Positions 1 to 8,981 of a DNA stretch of 36,538 nucleotides are shown one piece after another; position 1 is the stretch's first letter; the number at the start of each line of letters is the position of its first letter. The notes beneath the pieces are model-generated. The model did no database searches. It saw only the letters and a list, made by a program, of their open reading frames with translations, and was not told the DNA's origin. The translations under genes were made by a program, and so were the position numbers. The stretch comes from Acidobacteriota bacterium (GTDB lineage Bacteria > Acidobacteriota > Blastocatellia > Pyrinomonadales > Pyrinomonadaceae). Location: assembly GCA_003222945.1 (NCBI GenBank), contig QHXM01000067.1, positions 1-36,538 of the forward strand, in the 5' to 3' direction.

Positions 1-1655
1 TGCCGAATAAGGGAACGCTCGCGTTTGCTTACGCGCGAAGCACTGGCGAGTACGCTGGCACGAGCAGTTCATTCTCTCTGAATGCGGACGGGCACGATGG
101 CGAAGCTTATCGCGTCGAACTCAATCAGCCTCTGAACTTTTCGAGCGCCGTAGTTCACGCGCGTTTCTCAAACGCTTCGGCGGGATTCTTCAATCCCTTC
201 GGCGCGACCGTCACGCCAGGCTCTCGTCATGGCGAAATCAGTTTAGAGTTGAAGCCCTTCTCAAGCTCCGTCCTGCACTTCGGTTACATGAACGAGCGAA
301 ACCTTACCTCGAACGTCAACAACACGCGCAACACCTTCTCAGCCGGATGGGATCAGGTCGTAAACGAGCGCATTCATTTTCATGTGGGTTACGACCGCCG
401 CAACTTTAACGATGAGCAGGCGGACCGCTCCGTTGATTCAAATCTTGTGACGGCGAGTGTAGAAGCGAAGGTGACGGATAAGATTGAGGTTTCACTAAAG
501 CGCGAGCAGAATTTGGGCGAGGCAGACCCGACCTATCCGAACCAGACAACTCTGGCCGCGACCTATCAATACAACAACTTCACGAAATTTCTCCTGACGC
601 AGCGCCTGGCTTCAGCCGCAATTAAACCCATCGGCGATCTAACGCAAACAGGGTTTGCTTACACAGGCGCGCGGCGCGAGACTGCTATCGGCGTCGAATC
701 TCGATTCGGAAAATACACAGACCTTACGGGTCGCTATCAACTTGAGAACGGTGCGAACGGCACGGACAGCTTCGCCGTCATAGGGCTTCAGAATCGTCTG
801 CCTATAACGAAAGAGCTTTCGCTTGAGCTTGGTTTTGAGCGCGGCTTTCATCTGGCTGGCAATGGAGATAGTTTCGATAGCGCGACCTTAGGCTTCGGCT
901 GGCAGCCGACCGCAGACTTTCGCGCAAACGCTCGCTATGAGTTTCGTGATCGCGGAGGCATGGGCCAACTCTTCGCTCTAGGCGCTGCCGGAAAAGTGGG
1001 CGACAACATCACTACGATGGCGCGCTTCCAGTTCTCGCACTCAGGCTTTGAAGGCCGCGACTCTTCGTCTCTGGAAGCGACGGCTGCGCTTGCGCTTCGA
1101 CCTCTTAAATCGGACCGCGCGGGGCTACTGTTTAGCTTCACGCACCGCTCGTTTGCTCAGAAGAACACGGACGGTTTCGACGACACACGCGACAGCCTCT
1201 ATTCCATCTCTGCGGACACATACTATCAATTGACGCGCAACGTTGAGCTTTACGGTCGCTTCGCGCTGAGCCTTAATGCAAACGGACAGGCAGACATGCC
1301 TTTTGTTTCAACGCTCACCTATCTGACACAGGGAAGAATTCAGTACCGTTTGACGCGGCGTTTGGACTGGGCAGGTGAAGCACGCATAATCATTCAACCT
1401 TCATCTGGAACGGAGCGTTCGATCTATGGAACGGAGCTTGGATTCTGGGCACTGCCTGACTTACGCCTGGGCGTCGGATATAATTTCACACTGACGGGCG
1501 AACCCGGCGGCGTGAATCTTATTCCTGTGCATCGCGGCTTCTATTTCACAATCACGTCGAAGCTCTCTAACCTCTTCGATCTCTTCGGCACGAGCCGTGC
1601 GGGTCTTGCCGGAAGCGGAACGACACAGCAGAATGGCGCACAAGAGAAGCAATGA
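1..1655 (+). CDS. Outer-membrane beta-barrel protein, C-terminal part (5' truncated by window edge)
   Basis: The reading frame is open from base 3 to the TGA at 1653-1655, so the true start lies left of the window; a TTG at 249 is only an internal codon. The visible roughly 550 residues alternate short amphipathic strands and polar turns (for example NARYEFRDRGG, LTGRYQLENG, LGVGYNFTLTG), the pattern of a large outer-membrane barrel. The last strand-like segment is GFYFTITSKLSNLFDLF, followed by a polar Gly/Gln-rich tail. The next gene starts 35 bases downstream and, like the one after it, encodes a secreted DUF11 protein, so this may be the membrane-anchored C-terminus of a large surface protein in the same operon. 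The specific function is not recognised. The barrel assignment comes from sequence pattern only. Confidence 0.7.
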   Translation, partial: PNKGTLAFAYARSTGEYAGTSSSFSLNADGHDGEAYRVELNQPLNFSSAVVHARFSNASAGFFNPFGATVTPGSRHGEISLELKPFSSSVLHFGYMNERNLTSNVNNTRNTFSAGWDQVVNERIHFHVGYDRRNFNDEQADRSVDSNLVTASVEAKVTDKIEVSLKREQNLGEADPTYPNQTTLAATYQYNNFTKFLLTQRLASAAIKPIGDLTQTGFAYTGARRETAIGVESRFGKYTDLTGRYQLENGANGTDSFAVIGLQNRLPITKELSLELGFERGFHLAGNGDSFDSATLGFGWQPTADFRANARYEFRDRGGMGQLFALGAAGKVGDNITTMARFQFSHSGFEGRDSSSLEATAALALRPLKSDRAGLLFSFTHRSFAQKNTDGFDDTRDSLYSISADTYYQLTRNVELYGRFALSLNANGQADMPFVSTLTYLTQGRIQYRLTRRLDWAGEARIIIQPSSGTERSIYGTELGFWALPDLRLGVGYNFTLTGEPGGVNLIPVHRGFYFTITSKLSNLFDLFGTSRAGLAGSGTTQQNGAQEKQ

Positions 1656-1689
1656 GACAGTCCTAAACTCGCGCGCCGTGTGAAGAAGA

Positions 1690-3036
1690 ATGCTAAGGCA
1701 CGCGCCGAGCCGAGCCGCACAAAGTGAAACCATGTTGAGGCATTCGATTCCAGAAATTTTCCTTACCAATGCGAGGGCACTTAAACGATACGCGTGGAGG
1801 CTGACGCTGTTGCTTATTTTCTGCGGAGTCCAGAGCGTTTACGCAGGCATCACAGTTACGCCCGTGACGTGGAACGTTATAGGTCTCGACAGTAATAACC
1901 TGAGCATTGGTCCTGACACTTTTCAGGTTGGCGCACGCGTCTGCAACACTGGCGGGACAGCAATCACCAACGTCGTCGGCAACTTTGTCTGGGACAGCAC
2001 AAACATTTACATCAACCTTGCCGGACCAAGCACGGACACAGCCGCGTCGCTTGCTGCCGGAGCTTGCGTGGACTTTTATTATCAAGCCACAGTCACGCGA
2101 ACTTCTTCGGCTTATAATACAATGCGGAGTTATCACATCACCGTGAGCGCGGACAACACCGCCGCCGTCAGCACAACGACGCCGCGCGAACTCTACGTCG
2201 AACATCTAATCTCGCAGGGACGTAATTCGACAAGCTCTATCAACGGGCCAACCACAGTCTATGTCGGACAGACCTACACCTACACTTTGAACGCGAGCAC
2301 GGCCACTCAAGGCTATGACCAGCTTGAGGACTTTCTGAGTCTATCGAACGTAATCTTTCAGGTTCTGGCAGTCAACACAACCTACTCCGCTCCTGCGGGC
2401 GCAACCAACGATAAGTTCTACGCGGACGCCTGCGGCTGGGATAATGATCCGCTGAGCGGGACTTATCGTAGTTGCATTGGTCCTGCGAACTATTCCGGCG
2501 GCAAGGTCGGAGGCACTGTCGTCACCACCTACACGGTCAAGGTTCTCTCCACAGGCACAACGACAGCGACAGCATTGATTCTGGATCACTCCGGCAGCAG
2601 CTATCACTACAACAGCGACTACGGATCAACGAGCATTACCATCTCCGCGGTTCAACCGAACGTCGGCCTGCAAAAAGCTGTCAACCCGAGCGGAAGCCAA
2701 CCGCCCGGCACCGATCTAACCTACTCGATTGCTTTTACAAACACGGGCAGTGCGCCTGCCACCGGTCTCGTCGTTACAGACCCGATTCCTGCCAATACAG
2801 ATTTCAAAGTCGGCTCGGTAACTACAACTCCGGGTTCAACCGGCCTCACAGTCACAATCGCTTACTCGAACAACAACGGTTCGACCTGGACTTACACGCC
2901 CGCGAGCGGCAGCGGAGGAGCGCCCTCTGGCTATGACCGCGACGTGACGAACATACGTTGGACGTTTGCGGGCAGTCTCAGCCCAACATCTCCCGGCAAC
3001 ACGGGCAGCGTGGGCTTCACAGTGCGTATTAGATGA
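1690..3036 (+). CDS. Secreted protein with C-terminal DUF11 module
   Basis: 448 residues. The N-terminus has a basic stretch (LKRYAWR) then a hydrophobic core (LTLLLIFCG) ending in a VYA-type cleavage site near residue 54, so export by Sec is likely. The start at 1690 follows a purine-rich GAAGAAG; an in-frame ATG at 1732 would give a more usual signal-peptide length and cannot be excluded. The middle (about residues 55-325) is Thr/Ser/Gly-rich beta-type sequence with several Cys. The last 120 residues form a DUF11 (conserved repeat, Ig-like) domain beginning PNVGLQKAVNPSG and ending FTVRIR. That module is closely similar to the C-terminus of the next gene. DUF11 domains are typical of bacterial cell-surface and extracellular matrix proteins; the ligand is unknown. 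Confidence 0.75.
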   Translation: MLRHAPSRAAQSETMLRHSIPEIFLTNARALKRYAWRLTLLLIFCGVQSVYAGITVTPVTWNVIGLDSNNLSIGPDTFQVGARVCNTGGTAITNVVGNFVWDSTNIYINLAGPSTDTAASLAAGACVDFYYQATVTRTSSAYNTMRSYHITVSADNTAAVSTTTPRELYVEHLISQGRNSTSSINGPTTVYVGQTYTYTLNASTATQGYDQLEDFLSLSNVIFQVLAVNTTYSAPAGATNDKFYADACGWDNDPLSGTYRSCIGPANYSGGKVGGTVVTTYTVKVLSTGTTTATALILDHSGSSYHYNSDYGSTSITISAVQPNVGLQKAVNPSGSQPPGTDLTYSIAFTNTGSAPATGLVVTDPIPANTDFKVGSVTTTPGSTGLTVTIAYSNNNGSTWTYTPASGSGGAPSGYDRDVTNIRWTFAGSLSPTSPGNTGSVGFTVRIR

Positions 3037-3153
3037 ACGAGCCGGGGAAGCTGTAATTCAGAGTCGAAACATTGATGATTACAAGGAAGGCTCGATCAAG
3101 CTGGATGATTCGAGAGCGCAAGTCCTCATGGGCAATCAAATTCCGTAAGGCTT

Positions 3154-5469
3154 ATGAAACTCGTCGGCCATTTCAAAAGGAGAACTTTGCGGGCGTGCGC
3201 TTTTGTGGCGTTCACGCTGCTGCTCTTTTTCGCAATGACCTCCGTGTCCGTCATGGCTGCTGATGACACTCTCTACGGAATCACCAACAACTCGCCCTTC
3301 ACCATCTACACGATTGATCCATTAACAGGCGTGGCAACTCCCGTCAGCACTCTAGCCTTCGCTTCAGCCAGCTTCGCCAGAAACCCGACCAATGGTCTTC
3401 TCTATTACACGGCTCTCAACGCGGTGAGCGGGCGCTATTCAGTAGCAACCTGGGACCCTGCGACTTCAACGAACACAACGCTCGCAAGCACTATCAATGT
3501 CTATCTGCCGCGCCTCGCCTTCAAATCCGATGGAACGCTTTACGGCATGGACTCGAACAATAACCTTTACACTTTGAGCACCGCGACGGGCGCTATACTG
3601 ACTACAACCGTCATAACCTGTTCGGGAACTTGTGGAGGTTGGACCACAGGATTCGGCGGCGACATGGCTTTCTCTCCAACGGGAACGCTCTACGTGGCTG
3701 AAGGGACGAATCTTTACACAGTCAGCGGCTCGACCGCGACGCTCGTCGGCGCTATGACGGGAATCACGAACGCGCCCGCCGGACTTGCCTTCGGCGACAA
3801 CGGCGCTCTCTACGCTTCGGACACCACCGCAGGCAATTCTAAAATCTACACGCTGAGCACAACGACCGGCGCAGCCAGTCTAGTCGGCTCTTCCGGCGCG
3901 GCTGTAAGCGACATGGCATCGTTTCCGAAGTACGCCAATCTCTCTATTACGAAAGCTGCGTCCGGCTCATTCGTCGCAGGCGCGAATGCTACCTACACGC
4001 TCACAGTCAGCAACGCTGGACCACAGAGCGCAAGCGCTTCCATCATAGTCAAAGATACTTTGCCTACGGGCATGACGTTTGTCTCCGGCACAGGCACTGG
4101 ATGGAGTTGCAGCGCTTCGGGGCAGACTGTTACCTGCACGAACTCAAGTGCGATGGCGAGCGGCGGCAGTTCGTCAATCACTCTGACGGTCGCGCTCGCA
4201 TCGAACGTCGCTTCAAGCATCACCAACACGGCGAACGTGGATTCACCTACTTTCGATTCAAACACGACGAACAACAGTAGCTCCGCCACAACGAGCATCA
4301 CCTTCCCTCCCGACCTGACCATCGCCAAGTCGCACACGGGAAACTTCACGCGCGGCTCGACGGGCGTTTATACGATCACCGCCACGAACTCCGGTCCAAC
4401 CGCAACGAGCGGCACAGTCACAGTTACGGACACTCTGCCAACTGGTTTCACTTATTCATCAGCCACAGGCACAGGATGGAGTTGCAGTGCTTCGGGACAG
4501 ACCGTCACCTGCACGCGCTCTAACGCGCTTGCGGCTGGCGCTAATTATCCTGCCATCAGTCTCACGGTGGGCATTGCGCAGAACGCTGCGTCCAGCATCA
4601 CCAACACTGTGTCGGTCTCCGGCGGCGGCGAGGCAGACACTTCTAACGACAGCGCGAGCGATGCAACGACAATCGTTTCGAGCGCAGATTTGAGTTTGAC
4701 CAACGTTGTGACAAGCTCAGGCTCAGGCATTGGCACGAACGCTACCTTCACCGTCACGCTCACAAATTCCGGTCCGAGCGATGCTACGAACATTCAAGTT
4801 AAAGACCTTCTGCCTTCGGGCCTAACTTACGTCTCTTCAACGCCGGGCACGGGAACTTACAACAGCGCGACGGGTGTGTGGACGGTTGCGAGCCTTGCGA
4901 GCGGCTCAAGCGCTACGCTTCAACTTGTCGGGCAGATAAATTCGCTCGGCGCAATTTCAACTACAGCGGAGGTGACGGCATCAGATCAGCCTGACCCGGA
5001 TTCAACGCCGAATAATCACGTGGCTACGGAAGACGATCAGGCCAGCGCAAGTCTCTCGACTTCGCCGCCCAGCATCACGCTCTGCAAAACTATTCAAGGG
5101 CAGCCGTGCCCGCCGACTTCTACGCCATCGCTTCCGCCCGGCAGCGACATATCCTACGTCATCACATTTACGAACACGGGCGGCTCTTATGCTTCGGGCT
5201 TCGTCATCACAGACCCTGTTCCGGCAAGCACCGATTTCAAAGTCGGGTCCGGCACAGCCACACTTGGCACAACAGGTCTTACGGTCGTGGTCACTTACTC
5301 AAATGACAATGGTTCGACCTGGACCTACACGCCCGCGAGCGGCGGCGGCGGTGCGTCCGCTGGCTATGACCGCAACGTCACGCATGTTCGTTGGACCTTC
5401 AGCGGAAACCTCAGCCAGACTCCGCCCAACAACAGCGGCAGCGTCAGCCTTACTGTGCGAATACGATGA
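3154..5469 (+). CDS. Secreted beta-propeller plus four DUF11 repeats
   Basis: 771 residues. A signal peptide is clear: basic FKRRTLR, hydrophobic FVAFTLLLFFAM, cleavage near VMA-A (about residue 35). Residues 38-255 contain repeated blades of the type LYGxxxNNxLYTLSTATG, an NHL/DUF4394-like propeller. Four Ig-like DUF11 units follow at about 259-375, 378-500, 505-630 and 640-771, the first three opening with ANLSITK, PDLTIAK and ADLSLTN. Units 1 and 2 share the block GTGWSCSASGQTVTCT. The final unit closely resembles the end of the upstream gene (DFKVGS, NGSTWTYTPASG, VRWTF, VRIR). Likely surface-exposed or released; the role is unknown. The start codon follows AAGG at about 3147-3150. The TGA stop overlaps the ATG of the next small gene. 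Confidence 0.8.
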   Translation: MKLVGHFKRRTLRACAFVAFTLLLFFAMTSVSVMAADDTLYGITNNSPFTIYTIDPLTGVATPVSTLAFASASFARNPTNGLLYYTALNAVSGRYSVATWDPATSTNTTLASTINVYLPRLAFKSDGTLYGMDSNNNLYTLSTATGAILTTTVITCSGTCGGWTTGFGGDMAFSPTGTLYVAEGTNLYTVSGSTATLVGAMTGITNAPAGLAFGDNGALYASDTTAGNSKIYTLSTTTGAASLVGSSGAAVSDMASFPKYANLSITKAASGSFVAGANATYTLTVSNAGPQSASASIIVKDTLPTGMTFVSGTGTGWSCSASGQTVTCTNSSAMASGGSSSITLTVALASNVASSITNTANVDSPTFDSNTTNNSSSATTSITFPPDLTIAKSHTGNFTRGSTGVYTITATNSGPTATSGTVTVTDTLPTGFTYSSATGTGWSCSASGQTVTCTRSNALAAGANYPAISLTVGIAQNAASSITNTVSVSGGGEADTSNDSASDATTIVSSADLSLTNVVTSSGSGIGTNATFTVTLTNSGPSDATNIQVKDLLPSGLTYVSSTPGTGTYNSATGVWTVASLASGSSATLQLVGQINSLGAISTTAEVTASDQPDPDSTPNNHVATEDDQASASLSTSPPSITLCKTIQGQPCPPTSTPSLPPGSDISYVITFTNTGGSYASGFVITDPVPASTDFKVGSGTATLGTTGLTVVVTYSNDNGSTWTYTPASGGGGASAGYDRNVTHVRWTFSGNLSQTPPNNSGSVSLTVRIR

Positions 5470-5636
5470 GAAAGCAGAATATAGAAATCATGAGTCCGCA
5501 AGAGAGAAAAGAGGGAAAGCGTTTTCCTTCTGCCGTATGCCTTCTGATAGTTTTCTTTCTTTTAGCTTCCGGGTTCTGTTTCATACTCTCAAACGATTTA
5601 GTGAACGCACTCTATCAGGCTTTGATAAGAAATTGA
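5466..5636 (+). CDS. Small single-pass membrane protein, ATGA-coupled
   Basis: A 56-residue frame starts at the ATG that overlaps the stop codon of the DUF11 gene (ATGA at 5466-5469), a common sign of translational coupling. The product has a charged N-terminus (MRKQNIEIMSPQERKEGKR), one strongly hydrophobic segment at about residues 26-42 (AVCLLIVFFLLASGFCF) and a short polar tail ending ALIRN. It could help anchor or process the upstream surface protein, but nothing recognisable supports a specific function. Small size and lack of family recognition keep confidence moderate. Confidence 0.5.
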   Translation: MRKQNIEIMSPQERKEGKRFPSAVCLLIVFFLLASGFCFILSNDLVNALYQALIRN

Positions 5637-5980
5637 TGAGCCGATTCAGTTATTGAAACGGAGCGGAATCTCTGTTCATGACTGCGACGCTTCTTTTTCT
5701 GCTCGCCGGAAATTCATTCTTCAATTTCAATCTGCAAATCTTTTTAGCTGCGCTGCTTTGATGGACGTATCGCTTGCGATTCCCTGCCGCCTGCGTTCTC
5801 AGCATCGATTGAAAATTTTTCTAACATTGACCGCATGACCAAAAAAGATTGACTCGCTGCCCGCGCTTGTCATATTGTCCAATCCTACAGAAACCGAAAA
5901 CTCCTCCGGGTTCGCGCCTCGCACCTTGTCTGTAGAAGCGAACCGGCTTCGCGTGGTCTCGTTTGAAAGGCGGTCTCTTG
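5637..5980. other. Gap with a candidate promoter only
   Basis: This 344-base gap separates the surface-protein block from the next small gene. Short frames in it, for example 5653-5838, have a composition unlike the real neighbours and no clear ribosome binding site. The only supportable element is the promoter-like pair at 5849-5878. No convincing terminator hairpin with a T-run is seen after 5636. Confidence 0.4.
5849..5878 (+). promoter_or_regulatory. Candidate sigma-70-type promoter
   Basis: TTGACT at 5849-5854 matches the -35 consensus at five of six positions. TATTGT at 5873-5878 matches the -10 consensus at four of six, and the spacer is 18 bases. It would place a transcript start near 5885, about 95 bases before the ATG at 5981. 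The match is made by eye and such pairs also occur by chance. Confidence 0.3.
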
Positions 5981-6211
5981 ATGGGCACAAAACCGATGGT
6001 CTTTCCGCTCGATGCCGATGGCAGAGTCTATGTGTTGCACAACGAAAACGATGAGCCGATCTGCACAGGCTCGCGCGAGACCTGCTATCGCCTGTTGGAG
6101 TTGATGCTGGAAGTAAAAAGACGCGCCGATGTCGTAGAGCCTGTGATAAATCACTTGACTGAAGACACGACTGTTGTCTTGAGAGTTGCCAGCGCCGCAT
6201 CCTCTACGTGA
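5981..6211 (+). CDS. Small hypothetical protein
   Basis: 76 residues starting MGTKPMVFPLDADGRVYVLH. The ATG at 5981 is preceded by GAAAGG at 5965-5970, ten bases upstream; an in-frame TTG at 5963 is less likely. The sequence suggests a small soluble alpha/beta fold with a central helix (RETCYRLLELMLEVKRRADVV) and a hydrophobic C-terminal strand (TTVVLRVA). There is no signal peptide, membrane segment or recognised motif. It stands alone between two long gaps, with the promoter candidate upstream. Long frames on the opposite strand over the same bases (5799-6200, 5885-6307) are Arg/Ser/His-rich and look like shadows. Confidence 0.45.
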   Translation: MGTKPMVFPLDADGRVYVLHNENDEPICTGSRETCYRLLELMLEVKRRADVVEPVINHLTEDTTVVLRVASAASST

Positions 6212-6607
6212 ACGCTTGATTTCAAAATCGGAGTTCAGTTTAAGCTTGAGAGCAACGCCTTTCATAGCTTCGTAATAAGCGTCCATCCTGGAATATTGAC
6301 CGCACATCCGCCGCTCGCCCTCGCGCCTTGCGGCCTGTCTTTAAGCGAAAGCCTGCAATTCAATATTTTGAAAAGATATCCGAAATTATCAAGAAGTCTC
6401 TTCGAGACCCCTTCACAAATCAGGAAAACAGAGGGTTTTAACGCCGGATTCTTAAGGCATGGTAGTTGCTAAAACTGACTTTCTCGCATGGCGAGCGCAA
6501 ATATCCCGCGAACTACTGCTATCAGCATCAATAGCACCGGAAGTCATGTCTCTTCAGTGCGTTGGTTTCTGAACCGGCAAAAATTAAAGATTTGAAGGAG
6601 ATTATAG
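6212..6607. other. Leader/regulatory gap upstream of the TonB-dependent receptor
   Basis: No gene is seen in these 396 bases. Two small perfect hairpins are visible: GTCTC-TTC-GAGAC at 6396-6408 and CTCGC-ATG-GCGAG at 6483-6495. A strong Shine-Dalgarno AAGGAG lies at 6595-6600, seven bases before the receptor ATG. The length suggests a 5' leader or regulatory region, but no riboswitch class was recognised and no convincing promoter pair was found. Confidence 0.4.
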
Positions 6608-7855
6608 ATGAAGAAGTTTACCTTTGCTATGCTGCTAGTCTGCATGTTTGCAGTCTCGGCATTAGCGCAATCTAACACCGGCACTCTAGTCGGGACCGTT
6701 TCCGGACCCGATGGTGTGATACCCGGTGCTGCGGTTACGCTGACAGACAATACGACTGGAAAGGAAAGAACGACCACCACGGGCGGGGAAGGCAGCTTCA
6801 GCATCCCCCAACTCGATCCCGGAACATACACAGTTAAAATTACGGCGCAAGGTTTCAAAACTTTTACCGCCACCGACATCAAGATTGACATTGGCCGTGA
6901 GTATTCACTGAAGCCTACACTCGAAGTTGGAAACATCAGCGAATCGGTCACGGTTGTGGCTGGCGCAGACGTTCTCAATTCGACCAATGCCGAATTGTCG
7001 AACAACGTCAGTTCAAGACAGATTCAAGACTTGCCGCTCAACGGGCGCAATCCCTTGGGTCTCATCGGACTGCAACCCGGCGTAGCTTCAAACGGCGCGC
7101 AAGGCACTAGCATCAACGGACAGCGCTCGACTTTCACAAACATCACGCGCGACGGAATCAATATTCAGGACAACTTTATTCGCGGCAACGCAGTTGACTT
7201 CACGCCTGATCGCGCAACGACGGATGACATCTCCGAGTTCACGATCACTACGCAGAACGCCAGTTCCGACAAAGGCTACGGCGCGTCGCAGATTCAGGAA
7301 GTGACGCCGCGCGGCGATAACAACTGGCACGGCGGCGGATGGGAATACAACCGCAACAACAAGTTCGCGGCCAACACCTTCTTCCGCAACGCATCACGCA
7401 TTCCGAAAGACCCGCTCAACCAGAATCAGGTCGGCGGCAAGATTGCAGGACCAATCGTTCATAACAAGCTCTTCATGTTCGCTTATTATGAGAAGTTCCT
7501 TCGCAACACAACTTCAACGCAGAATCGCACGATTCTGACTCCTTCAGCGCGTCAGGGCATTTTCACTTACGTTGACAACGCTGGCGTCATACGTCAGGTG
7601 AATCTGTTCACGGCTGTTGGAGGAACTACTGGCGTTACGGCGATCAATCCTCTGGTGCAGAGCCGCTTCTTAGCAGCTATCCCCGCGACCGGCAACAACA
7701 CCAATATCGGCGATCAGCTCAACACAACGGGATACACTTTCGCGCAGACGGGCAACCAGAGACGCGACGGCTTCGTCACGCGCATTGACTACGACTACAG
7801 CGCGAAGAGCACCATCAGCGGCACTTACAGCTTCAAGAGGGACCCACGAATCTGA
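6608..7855 (+). CDS. TonB-dependent receptor, fragment 1 (signal peptide, regulatory domain, plug)
   Basis: 415 codons from an ATG with an excellent Shine-Dalgarno (AAGGAG at 6595-6600). It contains the Sec signal peptide, the carboxypeptidase-regulatory-like domain (SNTGTLVGTVSGPDGVIPGA, TTGGEGSFSIPQLDPGTY), the plug with LPLNGRN, and the first barrel strands. The frame ends at a premature TGA just after SFKRD, where the downstream frame continues the same protein. Confidence 0.85.
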   Translation: MKKFTFAMLLVCMFAVSALAQSNTGTLVGTVSGPDGVIPGAAVTLTDNTTGKERTTTTGGEGSFSIPQLDPGTYTVKITAQGFKTFTATDIKIDIGREYSLKPTLEVGNISESVTVVAGADVLNSTNAELSNNVSSRQIQDLPLNGRNPLGLIGLQPGVASNGAQGTSINGQRSTFTNITRDGINIQDNFIRGNAVDFTPDRATTDDISEFTITTQNASSDKGYGASQIQEVTPRGDNNWHGGGWEYNRNNKFAANTFFRNASRIPKDPLNQNQVGGKIAGPIVHNKLFMFAYYEKFLRNTTSTQNRTILTPSARQGIFTYVDNAGVIRQVNLFTAVGGTTGVTAINPLVQSRFLAAIPATGNNTNIGDQLNTTGYTFAQTGNQRRDGFVTRIDYDYSAKSTISGTYSFKRDPRI

Positions 7856-7866
7856 TCACGCCGACC

Positions 7867-8958
7867 TTGATCAGCAATCCGGACGAGACATTCCTTAATC
7901 AGGGCCGTCTCGACAAGAACATCAACATTCAGGACAACGCCGAATACACATGGGGCGATCACTCTTTGCGCTTCGGCGGACTCTACCAGGCTTTCAGAGT
8001 TGAGCCTTATCAGAACTTCGGCGTCGTCCCGACATACACAATAGGCGTCGGCACCAACACGCCGCAGATTAGCACCGCGCAGTTCACAAACGCGGGGCTC
8101 TTCCCGGGCGGCATCAGCACGGGACAGCGTACAACGGCCAACAACCTGCTCGCTCTTATGGGCGGCATCGTGAGCGCAGGCTCTGCGACTTTCAACGTTG
8201 CCACACAGAACTCCGGCTTCCTTCCGAATCAGGGAGTCTTTAACAAGTTCGCATACGAGAACTACGCCGCCTACGTAACCGATCAGTGGCGCGTGCGTCC
8301 GAATCTAACGCTCAACTTCGGCCTGCGTTATGATCTCTACACGCCCGTTAGGGAAACACAGGGAATCTTCCTTGAGCCTGCAATCGGTCCCAATCAAGAC
8401 CCTGTTCAAGCTGTGCTTGACCCGAACGGACAGTTCCAGTTCATAGGCGGCAACGCTGGCGGAAACAACAAGCTCTATAAGACGGACAAGAACAACTTTG
8501 CCCCGTCGCTCAGTTTCGCCTACACGCCTAGCTTCAAGGATAAATTCTTTGGCAGCATCTTCGGCGACGGCAAAACTGTTATTCGCGGCGGCTACAGCAT
8601 TTCTTACGTCAACGATGACTTCGTCGTATCGGGCGCGGCCAACACTATCGGCTTAAATGCAGGTCTCTCGACGACGAACAATGCGATCAATCCTGCGACC
8701 GGCACTACATCCTTGAACGCTCGCGCCGATTCGCTTCCGGCAATCGCAACGCCAGCGTTCGGCACATTCCCCAGACCGTTTGCGGCCTACAACACGGCTG
8801 CTTTCAACTTCTTCAACACAGTCTTCGGCGTTGACCCGCATCTGCAAACACCAAGCGTTGCGCAGTATAACTTTGGCTTCCAACGCGAGATAGGATTCCA
8901 GACCGCGATTGAGATTCGATACGTCGGAGCACGAAGCAACAATCTGAAAGTCTGCTGA
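7867..8958 (+). CDS. TonB-dependent receptor, fragment 2 (barrel middle)
   Basis: Barrel segment with characteristic strands (LRFGGLYQAF, WRVRPNLTLNFGLRYDLYTP, TVIRGGYSISYVNDDF). Its apparent TTG start is not a true start: the frame is open upstream to the first break, and there is no ribosome binding site. It ends in a TGA inside the NNLK-SLL junction, where one base appears to be missing. Confidence 0.75.
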   Translation: MISNPDETFLNQGRLDKNINIQDNAEYTWGDHSLRFGGLYQAFRVEPYQNFGVVPTYTIGVGTNTPQISTAQFTNAGLFPGGISTGQRTTANNLLALMGGIVSAGSATFNVATQNSGFLPNQGVFNKFAYENYAAYVTDQWRVRPNLTLNFGLRYDLYTPVRETQGIFLEPAIGPNQDPVQAVLDPNGQFQFIGGNAGGNNKLYKTDKNNFAPSLSFAYTPSFKDKFFGSIFGDGKTVIRGGYSISYVNDDFVVSGAANTIGLNAGLSTTNNAINPATGTTSLNARADSLPAIATPAFGTFPRPFAAYNTAAFNFFNTVFGVDPHLQTPSVAQYNFGFQREIGFQTAIEIRYVGARSNNLKVC

Positions 8959-8981
8959 TTGCTGGAACGCCAGCCGACCTT

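Noticed and set aside
7835-8960. Programmed frameshifting or phase variation in the TonB receptor
   Set aside because: The runs are only three bases long and lack the slippery heptamers or long tracts expected for either mechanism; sequencing error is simpler.
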